Positions 1 through 10,019 of a stretch of 64,000 nt of DNA are shown piece after piece; within the stretch, counting starts at the first letter, position 1, and each line of letters starts with the position of its first letter. The translations under genes and the position numbers were made by a program. Below the pieces are notes generated by a model. That model saw only the letters and a program-made list of their open reading frames with translations, was not told where the DNA came from and made no database searches. Origin of the DNA: Rhipicephalus microplus (taxonomy: Eukaryota; Arthropoda; Arachnida; Ixodida; Ixodidae); NCBI RefSeq assembly GCF_043290135.1, contig NC_134710.1, positions 251,088,092 to 251,152,091 of the forward strand, in the 5' to 3' direction.

Positions 1-124
1 GAGCCCACGGTCCTACAACATTTCCGCCTCCATCGAAAATTCAGCTGCCGCAGCCGGGATTCGAGCCCGCGACTTGCGGGTCAGCAGCCGAGTACGTTAG
101 CCACTAGACCACCATGGCGGGGCA
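1..124 (-). mobile_element. tRNA-derived SINE (family A), cut by window edge
   Basis: The sequence runs from CATTTCCGCCTCCATCGAAA through GCAGCCGGGATTCGAGCCCG and CGGGTCAGCAGCCGAGTACG to TTAGCCACTAGACCACCATG. Reverse complemented, this is a tRNA-like head with A and B boxes followed by the family-A body. The remainder lies outside the window. The same repeat recurs at 16599, 27519, 40212 and 55946. Confidence 0.88.
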
Positions 125-300
125 AATAGATTTACATTCAATAGAATCTGCGCTCATTATTTGCGATACCTCGAGGTTATTCCAATTGTTTACATTTCGT
201 GGGAAGAAGGAAAACTTAAATAGGTTAGTTCTGGTGCTGTATGGCGTTAGAGAAAGATCTTGACGATGCCTTCTTCGACGTGCTGTAAGTGGGTACATAT
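125..300 (-). mobile_element. CR1/Jockey-like LINE C-terminal fragment
   Basis: On the minus strand, 265-170 reads YSTRTNLFKFSFFPRNVNNW followed by NNLE, the same ORF2 end motif as at 61 kb. It abuts the SINE at 1-124, which probably inserted into or next to it. Confidence 0.65.
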
Positions 301-418
301 ATGCCTGTGGGTTAAGAGAGAAGCAATTGTTTTTAAGTTCGAAAAGAAATTTTAACTGGTGTATTTTCCTTCGAAGTTGTAGAGTCTGAATATTATCTCC
401 CTGCCTTCTCTCTTGTTG

Positions 419-662
419 TCCTTCCTTCCTTCCTTCCTTCCTTCCTTCCTTCCTTCCTTCCTTCCTTCCTTCCTTCCTTCCTTCCTTCCTTCCTTCCTTC
501 CTTCCTTCCTTCCTTCCTTCCTTCCTTCCTTCCTTCCTTCCTTCCTTCCTTGCTTCCTTCCTTCCTTCCTTCCTTCCTTCCTTCCTTCCTTCCTTCCTTC
601 CTTCCTTCCTTCCTTCCTTCCTTCCTTCCTTCCTTCCTTCCTTCCTTCCTTCCTTCCTTCCT
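419..662. repeat. (TTCC)n microsatellite
   Basis: About 60 copies of TTCC with a single interruption (TTGC) near 551. The ORFs on both strands (Ser/Leu/Pro/Phe and Lys/Glu/Gly/Arg periodic) are artefacts of the repeat. Confidence 0.98.
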
Positions 663-1265
663 GTTCTTGATACGACCGGAAGAATAGGCCCTATACACTT
701 CTTTTCGAGTTCTCACAAGTGTTTGTTTAGTTAGATGCTATTCGTGCAACACCGGGCACCACCGCATGCGTTAAAGCACGTACATTGACCTGAAGGTTCA
801 CAGTAGACAGAAAAGCAAACTACCAAGAAATGCTTTTTTTGTGTGCGTGGTACGTGCACTTGCAAGGAACGTGCACGGAAGCTTCAACAACCAAGGTATC
901 AGCAATCTCTGGGGACTCTTCACGGCAAGGAATTACCGACGTCGAAAGACGTCGTTTGTTACGGCTGCAAGGTACCGTAACAAAGCAAAATAACAAGCGG
1001 GTAGAGAATAAGAGAAAGAGGTACGGGAGGCATTTTTTATTGGTGATCTCTCTACAGGGATCACGCAAGAAGCTGGTTCCTAGAAGAAGTTTTTATTTCC
1101 ACCGGACAAGAAAGCACTCTGTAGCTCTCAGCTCACCCTCGGCGTAGCCCTCAGGAATGCACCGAGATGCTTTGCAGTGACCAGGATCGTATGCTAATTT
1201 GTGCAATCGACTGCCACGCACACTGTATTCCGCGGGTCCGTGCATGTGTCTTCTCTTCGTGGCAG
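663..1265. other. No recognised feature
   Basis: Mixed-composition DNA between the (TTCC)n array and the candidate exon. Overlapping short ORFs on both strands (820-1147) have no recognisable domain. Confidence 0.5.
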
Positions 1266-1442
1266 GTGACTCAGGCTGCGGTTTACAGGTGCTCGAAGGA
1301 CCCAAAGTATTTTCAAAGAATGCTTGCTGAAAACCGAGTATATATGACCGAGGAACGAATGACCCATCTAGCTCAGGCAGGAGTGGAAAAAGCTATGCTG
1401 ACGGTTGGTAGCGGAAGTGTCATCGGTAGCCCCAAAAGATAG
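1266..1442 (+). CDS. Candidate terminal exon of an unidentified gene
   Basis: GTGCATGTGTCTTCTCTTCG then TGGCAG is a good acceptor. The reading that follows is VTQAAVYRCSKDPKYFQRML, AENRVYMTEERMTHLAQAGV, EKAMLTVGSGSVIGSPKR and a stop at 1440-1442. The text is protein-like with balanced composition and does not match a repeat I know. No clear AATAAA was noted close downstream. Function unknown. Confidence 0.25.
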   Translation: MTQAAVYRCSKDPKYFQRMLAENRVYMTEERMTHLAQAGVEKAMLTVGSGSVIGSPKR

Positions 1443-2464
1443 CGTAGTAAGGCTTGTTGTCGGGCTAGTCGGTACATACCTAAGGCTGTGAACGTGAGTC
1501 TAACAAGACGAAAAAAAAAACGGTGCGAGAAAAGACGAACTCGAGAAAAGTGGCTGGAACACCCATCACCTTTCTTTGGTGTATCCTGTCAACGCCAAGG
1601 ATATCGCTTGAAACACAGAACGTTGCTCTAGAACTTGGAAAGAAACAAACCACGATGTGTCCAAGTTAGGTTTACTATGGTGTCGTAAGGTCGCACATCG
1701 CGGCCGTTTTCAAAGCCACAACTGCTGAATGAAAAAGCGCACCGTGCTGTTTTCCATACTGCGGCCATGCCAGAGCAGCAATCGGTCCTTTTATGTGTTT
1801 GTACACTTGTGAATAAGAGTAACTTTCGCAGATTGGCAAGCCGTTTGTAGAAAATTCTGATTTACGAATATTCGAAAAACTTTTGACGAAGAAATCGAAT
1901 CGAGTGGTACATAATATAAATACTGGATGTTTTTTTTTGAATAATAAGCACGTATGACAGTAATCGCAAAGGAACGAAACGCTCGAACAGAGAGGGGTAA
2001 CGTTTTTTGTTTTAAATATGGAATTATTGAGATGCACACAGCCCTATGTTTTAAGGAACGTTACCGAGGCATATTGCTTATATACACGATGAAGGCGTTT
2101 TTGCTTAAAACTCCAGCGTCGCCGAAGCGACATTCATCAATATCTTTATCATGACATTTGTTACAATGTTTACGCAATAATATTGTTAATTTGATATTTA
2201 TATATCCGTTTTACTTAAATGCTGTTGACAAAGTACCATTCAATATTATAGTCAATTCGGTATTTAAACCCGCAGTGACATAACATGTCTAAGGCTATTT
2301 AACTTCTGTATACAAACTTGCCTGAGTTTACAAAGTCGTGGAATATTTTGTTTAGGAGCGAAGCTCCTTAGAACTGTTCCCAGCCATCGTTACCTTAGAA
2401 GATCCTCGCAGCATCAACGCTCGCACCCCTCTCTCACCTTTCTCCTTCTTTCATCTCCGGTGCT
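1443..2464. other. No recognised gene; one GCGAAGCTCC end motif
   Basis: AT-rich. At 2353-2374 TTAGGAGCGAAGCTCCTTAG resembles the end of the repeat family at 14.1 and 62.2 kb, but the second end was not found. Confidence 0.4.
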
Positions 2465-2750
2465 CATCACCTGCAACCTTGAACTAACGCGTGAGGTGCT
2501 CTACTAACTGAGATGCGACAACGGTTGTCCTTTTGTACACTTTATTGGATATATCTGCGCATTTAAACTTACGAGTGTTAGCGTCGCTCACAGCTGTGAC
2601 GTCGAGTTTGTAAAACTCTTTTTTTATTTGTTTGCCTGTTTGTATCACGGAGCCGGTGATCTATTAACGAGTTGAGAGCTGACCCATAATCTCTCGCATA
2701 AGACCCGAAGACATATAGTCTGCCAGAATGATACCATCGCTACGAATTAC
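2465..2750 (-). mobile_element. tRNA-like head plus linked repeat unit (copy 1)
   Basis: The part at 2469-2538 (CACCTGCAACCTTGAACTAA, then GGTGCTCTACTAACTGAGAT) is a worn reverse tRNA-like head. It is followed by ACTTTATTGGATATATCTGC, GAGTTGAGAGCTGACCCATA and TATAGTCTGCCAGAATGATA. The order and spelling match 17130-17400, so this is the same composite repeat with more divergence. Confidence 0.68.
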
Positions 2751-3678
2751 CAAATAAAGGGGAATTTCAGAGCCCCTTTCTCTTCGTACGACAGAATTCC
2801 AACAAGAGCTAACTGACAATCAAGTCAAGAGAAATATAGAGAGTGTTATTTGGGTAATTATAACATAAATTTGAAGAAATTAAAATAAAGACAAAGAAAC
2901 AACTTGACGTCGGGAGGGCGACCACTGCCGTACTCAGTTGCTGGACAGCCAGAGGCGTTATTTGAAGGCTGTATGTTCGGTGCCTGCCGGCAGAAAGCTG
3001 TTTTTTCGCCCCCTTCAGTTTCTTTCCGTTTATATCACAATAACTGCCATAAACATCCCGTAGACTTTCCCGGGCTTGATTGTCTGGTAATTCTCATTCA
3101 TGATATTGTATATGAAAATGCACGACACCACAACACATAAAAGACGCGAACCGATTTCATCTGCTGTACAACCAGAAAGTGCATTAAGTGATACGACGCA
3201 TTCATATGTCGTTCAAGTATAATATCACCATTATCCAGATACACAGAAGAGATTCGTAGCAGACCAAAAGAAAAAAAATGGGTCTTTTGTTTCATTTGTT
3301 AGTGCTCACGCCTGCGACAATCGTATGTATGCATAAGAGGCCACATCAAGACAGTGTTCACAGACGTTGCAGCAAAGTGTGCTTCAGATCTGAGTTTGTC
3401 ACGTTTATTCATTCTGACGAGAAACATTGCAAAAGAGCTGTCGGAAAGATGACTCAGGGTAAAAAAAAAGAAGGGGGAGAGGAAAGAGCAAGAATTCATG
3501 GTGCATTCAAAAAGAAGAATGCTTGACTGTGGATGTTGTGTTCTGTCGCAATGTTCTGTTGGATTGTAATTGATCTTCACTGTCTGTGAGAATAAATTTC
3601 TCTAAACAAATTTGTAACCCCTGTCGTGTGGTTGCATAATAAATACAAATGAATAAGTAATAATAACCCCTTTCAATC
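2751..3678. other. No recognised feature
   Basis: AT-rich with scattered short ORFs; nothing supported on either strand. Confidence 0.5.
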
Positions 3679-4269
3679 TTGCAAACATTTAACTCCAAGA
3701 GTTGTTCCTGTTCTGTTTCTACAAAAAACTCTATGACTGCACGATGCGCGCATGATGCTCCTGATAGGCTAATCGAAGCGATATGTGAACGAAATACATC
3801 AAGATATTATAATGACATGCTTCGTGGACAAAAAGATAGCACTAAAGGTGCCCATATTTTAAGAATGTATGCTACCGGCTCACATCGTGTAGAACTCCTT
3901 GCACAATTTTCTTTCGGGCCAGAGACTACAGAGCCGACAAAAAACATCATTCCTGGTCAAATCTATTTTGCGCTCCATGCCCCGAACTATTCCGTCCCGC
4001 ATTGGGCTGTGCGTGTTGTGCGCACATATAACCTTTCTGCGATGCGCTCCAAGGGAAAGCATCCGGCGAGACATGAAGCGCCGGCGGATAAAGCCGGAAA
4101 TTGGATGTTTCCGCTGCATCTCGGAAGAATCTTTTCGCTACAAAAAGTACGCCCATGTCAGGTTTATAGGCGGGAACCTTGTTTCTACAAAGCTTTCCCT
4201 CTATTTGTGACACAGCTGGTTTGGTGGTCAAGGAAAATACGCACCATGCACCGAAGTCCCCCGTCGTGA
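3679..4269 (+). other. Unrecognised 196-codon ORF, probably chance
   Basis: This is the longest open frame outside repeats and transposons in the first 10 kb. The translation (for example GPETTEPTKNIIPGQIYFAL, SKGKHPARHEAPADKAGNWM) matches no family I know. Open frames of about 80-95 codons also exist on the opposite strand over the same segment, no initiation or polyadenylation context stands out, and no repeat was recognised. Treat as non-coding unless transcript evidence appears. Confidence 0.12.
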
Positions 4270-6119
4270 ATTTGAAGTAGACATTTTCCTCCCAAATTTT
4301 TTGCTTCTATCTCACGCAGCTGCAGACAAAATCCAGTGACTTTCATCACCATATCCGCAGGTAGAGGAAGAAGTAGGAAAAAAAAAAACCGCGCTTGCTC
4401 ATTATGACAGAGTGGCTGTGTAGTCGCCTGCTTACTAAATGGCAGATTTATAAATTAAATTGTTATCTGCCGATGGACAATTCCTGGCTTGAAACGAAGC
4501 AAGTGTAACAACACCAAGTGCAAACTGTAGGTTTTCCTGTCACACAACCATAGAGTAACGTAAAAATTACAAAAAGGTCACTCGGGCCAAAAAGCGGCTG
4601 AGCTACGCAGCTTTACCCCAGCCGTAAGATGGCAACACATCACTTACCGCTTCAAGGAAACACGCGCACTAGTTATTTACTACAGTAACTTTTCTAGTGC
4701 ATTATACGTCTACGTTTTTTTGCATATGTGATAGTGGCCTGAATCCGCCTTTATTGTTTGCGATTGTATGGTGCGATAACGTCGGGCTGGGACAAGGCAT
4801 GAATCGGACTCGAGAGAAGTGCACATGGCGTCGACGCAACGGCACCGTTGTCACACTCCATGTTCATGAGCACTTGCGGCAATGAAGAAAGGGCAGAAGC
4901 AGGGCGATGCCATAAAAGATGTGCGATAACGTGCCTGGCATGCGTTGTGGTGTTCGCTTATTTTCGCTGCCTCTCAGCCTGGCTGCTCCTATAGGTGCCA
5001 ACAACATCAATGCTTTGCTAAGTGCGCATTGCGTTTGTCATTGAAGGCTTAACCTAACATTTCTGGAACTCTGCTCTTCGGCGCAAAGATATTTTTCGTG
5101 CTCTTCACTTCACGTACTGTTTTCGTGGATTGCTTCACACAAAACAAAACTGCCTGGAATGCTTCGCAGCACGTTTGCGGGAAAATACTTACTTGGCTCA
5201 ACATATTGAGTCACCACTCGCGTTCTTAGGTCTTTATTGTGCCGCGTCATGTATTCGAAGTCACTAAATGAGTGAGATTTTGTGAAAAGTACAGCCATGC
5301 TCAATATCGTTATCTGTGCCATTCGCAAATTGCTTGAAGCTCGAACGAGCACAATAAGAGAAGTGGTAAATCTAGAAAAAATGTATGCTAGCTAAAAATA
5401 AATCTCATGTTTTAATTAAATTCTGTGCATAGACACACATTGACATTGTGTGCTTGCTGCTCGAGCGGTGCAGCTTACACAAAGCTCATCGATGCATGCA
5501 AACGACGCGTTAAAAAAATAAAAATAAACTATGGTCTCAGAGATGGGCACGCTCGTAGAAGTGGTCTCGGAGGCTGTGTAATATTCATAGTCACTACAAA
5601 ATGGCCTTCGAGACAGTATTTTCGGCGGTATGCCATCTACGAGGCTCCGAAATTTCAGCACACCAGTTTGGTGCGCTGCGAACTTAAATCAGCCGCAGGG
5701 GCGTATGAAAGTGTCCTCTCCTGACCTTTTATATTACTCTATGACACAACCATCTCGTTTGCGACAGCCGTATGATCTTTTTTGTGCATTTCTGTCGAGT
5801 ACTGCTTCTTTGTTTTTTGCGTACGCCTACTTCTTACACTTGAGCCTAGTTTCAAGTGTGCTGCGTCAAGCCATTATTAAAACGCAGGAAACTAAAAATT
5901 GTGACACGACAATCCCACATGAAATCGCTACTTTAGATTAAAAAATAAATTTAACACTGTCGTTCATATAAAGTGCATAAATATACATGGCCCTTTCATC
6001 ATTACAAATCAATATGTGTTAACCAACAAACGACATATATAGTAAAAAATTACAAAAACGACCTAAAGCATTTAATCCTAAAGGTTTTAATGCTTCTACA
6101 CAGGCACAACGTGTGTACG

Positions 6120-6121
<2 letters not shown>
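4270..6121. other. No recognised feature
   Basis: Ordinary AT-rich sequence. ORFs at 4697, 5110 and 5425-5941 are short and mutually overlapping, without domains. Confidence 0.5.

Positions 6122-6193
<72 letters not shown>
6122..6193. repeat. (AT)n microsatellite
   Basis: Uninterrupted AT dinucleotides, about 35 copies, just before the inverted SINE-tail pair. Confidence 0.98.
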
Positions 6194-6195
<2 letters not shown>

Positions 6196-6241
6196 ATGTA
6201 TAACTAAGGGCTCGTTTTTTGTGTTTTAACACAATATTAAT

Positions 6242-6340
6242 GAGATCTAACAGACAGTATTGCCAAGGAATGTACAGGGGAAGTAATTAGAACCAATGGA
6301 ATGTAAATAAGAAGAACGAAAAGTGGATGAAAAAATAACG
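6242..6340 (-). mobile_element. SINE family B tail, left arm of an inverted pair
   Basis: ACAGACAGTATTGCCAAGGA, ATGTACAGGGGAAGTAATTA and AAAAGTGGATGAAAAAATAA are the family-B tail in reverse. It is the near-perfect inverse of 6358-6455, separated by about 20 bases, and forms a long potential hairpin. Confidence 0.78.
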
Positions 6341-6357
6341 AGCCGTGAGCAGGTTGG

Positions 6358-6455
6358 TTATTTTTTCATCCACTTTTCTTTCTTCTTATTTACATTCTAT
6401 TGGTTTTAATGACTTCCCCTGTACATTCCTTGGCATTACTGTCTGTTATATCTCG
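6358..6455 (+). mobile_element. SINE family B tail, right arm of an inverted pair
   Basis: TTTTTTCATCCACTTTTCTT, TTCTTATTTACATTCTATTG, GACTTCCCCTGTACATTCCT and TGGCATTACTGTCTGTTATA form the family-B tail in forward orientation. It runs straight into an (AT)n tract at 6457-6484. Confidence 0.78.

Positions 6456-6456
<1 letters not shown>

Positions 6457-6484
<28 letters not shown>
6457..6484. repeat. (AT)n microsatellite
   Basis: A short AT run directly at the 3' end of the family-B SINE tail. Confidence 0.95.
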
Positions 6485-6487
<3 letters not shown>

Positions 6488-7670
6488 AGACATGCACAGA
6501 TACACGAACTTTCGTGAGGATTCCGAAAGACGCCGAAGAAGGTGAAATATGTTTGCTTTGCCTTGTTCACAATGAATGTTCAGAACGGTATTTCAAAATT
6601 TTCATCAAGGTTTCATCCCTTCCAGACGAGATTTCATCACACCCTCGGCTGCATCAGACAAATAAACGAGAAAGTTTGGCGAATCAATGCGGTAATTGAA
6701 AGTACAAAACAAGGGACCCTGAAAAACGTAAATCAAACAAACTTGCACAAGAAAAATGAGCCTCAGTCACTTTGGCACCATTGTCATTCCTTCGTACGTT
6801 AAATGAGCGCGCCTTTTTTACTATCCTTCCACTTACTTTTTTGCTCTCTCTTTTTTTTCTACCATTCGTGCCAAAAACCGATCGATGCAGGTTACCGCAA
6901 CCAGTTTGCGCAATAAGGTAATCCGCATCAGGCAGAGATTAGTGGTTAGTGGTTTTGAGAAAAAACTCGTGAAATCAAGATAACGCTAAGAAACGCAGGT
7001 AAGACCCCACCACGACAGCATATTAATAACAGCGGAACTAGACAGCTGAGGCACAGCCGCACCGTCGGGCGCGCGTCATATTTTAATGGAAACGAATTGA
7101 AAAAAGATGTTACGCATTACAAGATTGGCGTCTATGTGAAAGAATATATTTCCAAGAAACCTTCTACTACAAGCTGTACACTATCCATAGGAAATAGCTG
7201 TTGGGCCTAGAGTTACTGTATATAACATTATACATACACCTAACTAAAACCGCCTCCTCAGTTTCAAAATTCTGGGTGATGACATCAGCGTCACGGTGGG
7301 GATTACACAGCTGACTTGAGAGAGACAGAATTATTTTTATGGAGAGCTGAAGAAGTTTGCCTGGCTTTTCCCCTGACATGCTGCTCCATGTACCGGGGGA
7401 TGACTATGATATATACAGTGAGAAACACATAACACATACAGTCACTCACACGCATTATATTATTTACAACGTTTCGTTCAGGTTTGTGGCCCGCAAGAAT
7501 CTCAGTGACGCTTTTGTGGCGTGTAACACACTGGCGATGTTGTGCCATGAGCCTAGAATATCTGTCAACTCAAAGTGTTCTCTCTCTCGTCACTTTATTG
7601 ATGCCCGTGAAGTATTTTATAGTGACATAACGTGAATAAGTTGAGAAGCGACAATGCTCAGAGGGAAAAA
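6485..7670. other. No recognised feature
   Basis: AT-rich, no repeat or domain recognised. Confidence 0.5.
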
Positions 7671-7756
7671 GTTCTTTTTATTGATACGAACACCACTTTG
7701 TTGGTGGTCGGGTAGGAACAACGGAGTCGATTGCTCTTTCAGCCAGTCATAGCTGT

Positions 7757-8073
7757 CTATTGGGGTAAGCCAGACCAGCACCGCAAATACGCTGGTCGGA
7801 CTTGCCCCAATAGAATTCTAAATGTGTAGACCTCAGCGCCGTCTTTCAGAAACTGGCCGACGCTGAACAGGTTCTTTTTCGCGCTCAGTGAGGGCGGCGC
7901 TGTAACTCCCACGTATTGAGCAGAACCAAATGGAAACCTGAGAGGCATTCTATAACACAAACAGTGTTGCCCACATCAATGAGAAGGTCCTCTGCAACGC
8001 AGATCTTGCGGTATATGTCAATGAAAGCGATAGGTAACCGAAGCTCAAGTTTGCGAAGCGACGACAACGCCAC
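7757..8073 (-). pseudogene. Unidentified coding remnant with frameshift
   Basis: The minus strand reads LELRLPIAFIDIYRKICVAE and DLLIDVGNTVC. After a one-step frame change near 7950 it reads RMPLRFPFGSAQYVGVTAPP, FSVGQFLKDGAEV and GQVRPAYLRCWSGLPQ, then a stop at 7757-7759. AATAAA lies 75 bases downstream on the same strand (7682-7677). Two frames that join into one protein-like text, with a stop and a polyadenylation signal close by, suggest a terminal exon or a decayed retrocopy. I do not recognise the family. A hairpin overlaps the last codons. Confidence 0.35.
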
Positions 8074-8275
8074 ACCTGGCTCTGGCGGCGAGCTCCAGAA
8101 AGCATGAGGATAGACGTGGCAGAGGGCGCAGGCGAGTCAGTGTGTTTCGCTGAAACGGGAGCGCATGCGACCCGCGCGGAACGCGTTTTGCAGTCAGTGC
8201 GGGGAACTTCGGCGCCGTGCTGTCAGCTTGGCGCGCTAAAACGAGGCGCTCGCTGTGCGAAGTTACCTTACCACG

Positions 8276-8410
8276 ATGGAAGAAGCGGCCCGACGGAAGC
8301 GTCTGCGAGGTCCGAAGTATTGTTGTTTTGCGGGCTGCCACAACAACGCAGACAACACTAAGGGATGCTCTCCGCGTGTAAAGCTGTATCAGTTTCCCAG
8401 CAAGTCATAG
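8276..8410 (+). pseudogene. THAP zinc-finger N-terminus, truncated
   Basis: The 44-residue ORF starting at ATG 8276 reads MEEAARRKRLRGPKYCCFAG, CHNNADNTKG, then VKLYQFPSKS and a stop. THAP domains are DNA-binding zinc fingers (C2CH) that begin C-x2-4-C and carry a conserved FP about 20-25 residues later. Both are present here (Cys17/Cys21, Phe40-Pro41). The second half, with the C-x2-H pair and AVPTIF motif, is missing because of the stop at 8408. Upstream 8100-8270 is GC- and CpG-rich and could be a promoter. It may be the first exon of a THAP gene with an unrecognised weak donor, or the remnant of a P-element-like transposon; truncation by mutation seems simplest. Confidence 0.6.
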
Positions 8411-9282
8411 CCGGCGAACACTGCCGCGTTCGCGAAAGAGCGAGCAAGCCTGACACGAGAGCCGGAAAAAAAAAAACGAGGCGAGCACTGCAACTTGACT
8501 CTTTGTGGTTAAAGCTCAGCTTGAAGCTTTACGGTGAAGTCAGCGGGTTATGCTCCCATGGCACGGAGGACATGACTCTAAAGCTTCTCGGACACTTTAT
8601 TGCCATGTCCATATAACCTTCGCTTTAATTTAATTTTTTTAGCATGGCCAAAATGTTTGTACATGACAGTAAATGTTACTGTTACTGCTAGATAGCACAT
8701 CAAAACAACAAATATATAGTTAACACAAACATCAAGGCAGCATATTGATAGAGTACGCGTCTTTATGTCGACCTCGAGGCATGCGTGGTACACGGTATTG
8801 TCACGAACCTGAGAAATAGATTTTGCAGTGACGCGCACGTCTTTCATCATCTGCTCCACATCCTAGATTTGACTATAACCAGCTTTACTCCTTTCGTTAA
8901 ATTCGTTCATCGAAGGTGCTTGTCCAGCTCAGAGACCTTCATGATGCCGCACTGCAGGCGGTACATTGTGAGGTGACTCAAACGCACCGCGCGATTTGTG
9001 CACGAGCACGTAAGCAAGCGGCCGCGCATTGGCGGGAAGGAAAAACACGTGATATACATCCCCGATTGCTACTTTTGTGCTAGACATGGCGCTGCCTGTC
9101 CCGAGTGACAGCGCCACCATGCGTCGCTTGGGCTTCCTATATAAGTGATGTGCCAAGAAGCGTGTGAAACAAGAACGAGTAGTTTTAAGCTCATGGATCA
9201 AGGTAAGATTTCGGGGATGTAGGAAGTAAACAGTCGGGAGGGAGCATTGAGCGACACATGCAAACGAACGAGCAAACGAACG
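8411..9282. other. No recognised feature
   Basis: No second half of the THAP domain was found here on the plus strand. The rest is unremarkable. Confidence 0.45.
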
Positions 9283-9316
9283 AAATAAATAAATACATAA
9301 ATAAATAAATAAAAGA
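9283..9316. repeat. (AAAT)n microsatellite
   Basis: AAATAAATAAATACATAAAT and similar: about eight imperfect AAAT units, possibly the A-rich tail of a decayed retroelement. Confidence 0.85.
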
Positions 9317-9589
9317 AAGAAAAAATGTTCGTCAAACATGCACATACCAAGCTGTGCTCGCCCACACTGTTCCGATGGGAGAGAGGTTCCTGAGTTTTTT
9401 TTATTGCTCTACGTTCTTGACTGTCCAGCCGAGGTGCGAAAAAGAGGGCTTTAGCATACCGGTTGCATCAGAATTAAGCCGCTGTGGCCGCAATAAAACA
9501 CACGACTTGGAGCTTCGGAGGGTGATGCAATATTCACCGAAGGAAGAAACACTAAACAGAGAAGGCAGCGAGAATAACTAGACAGCATT

Positions 9590-10010
9590 GTGATGGCTAC
9601 CGTACGACAGAGAATAGGTAAATGGGAATGCAGAGACGAGAGAGAGACAGAGAGAGAAGAGCGCAAGAAAATAATATACGAAAAGAAAAGATACAGGAAA
9701 TGATCAACAAATACTCCAACACCTATGTGGCGTTGGCATTGTACAATAGCCACAAATTTTCACGAGGGACCGTGCTTTAACAAACACAAGCGCTTTCACT
9801 GCCTTGTTGGCCGACGAGCGATGGGGGCGGTGCTCCAGCAGCACCTGCATGAAAAGTGGCCGATCGTCCAATTGTCGGAATACATCAGAAAGTGTACGTC
9901 TTTCAGAGGCAAATCGAGGGCAGTGGCGTAACAGGTGTTCAATACCTTTTTCGAAATACCGAAATTCCACTGTCGGTATGCGTAGTTCACGAACGCTTGG
10001 CGGCACTTAG
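9590..10010 (-). mobile_element. I-type LINE 3' end fragment
   Basis: On the minus strand, 9950-9740 reads IEHLLRHCPRFASERRTL, then LDDRPLFMQVLLEHRP and HRSSANKAVKALVF. This is the same C-terminal tail as IDHVLCHCPRYSVQRRQL and HRKSVKALLNFLRGSG in the element at 51-55 kb. The purine-rich stretch at 9610-9690 on the plus strand corresponds to the pyrimidine-rich 3' UTR. Only the last part of ORF2 is present, which is a typical 5' truncation. Confidence 0.75.
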
Positions 10011-10019
10011 CGGGAGAGA

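Noticed and set aside
393..716. Long ORFs over the (TTCC)n array (both strands)
   Set aside because: Translations are period-4 artefacts (KEGR and FLPS repeats); any frame without a stop in the repeat unit stays open.
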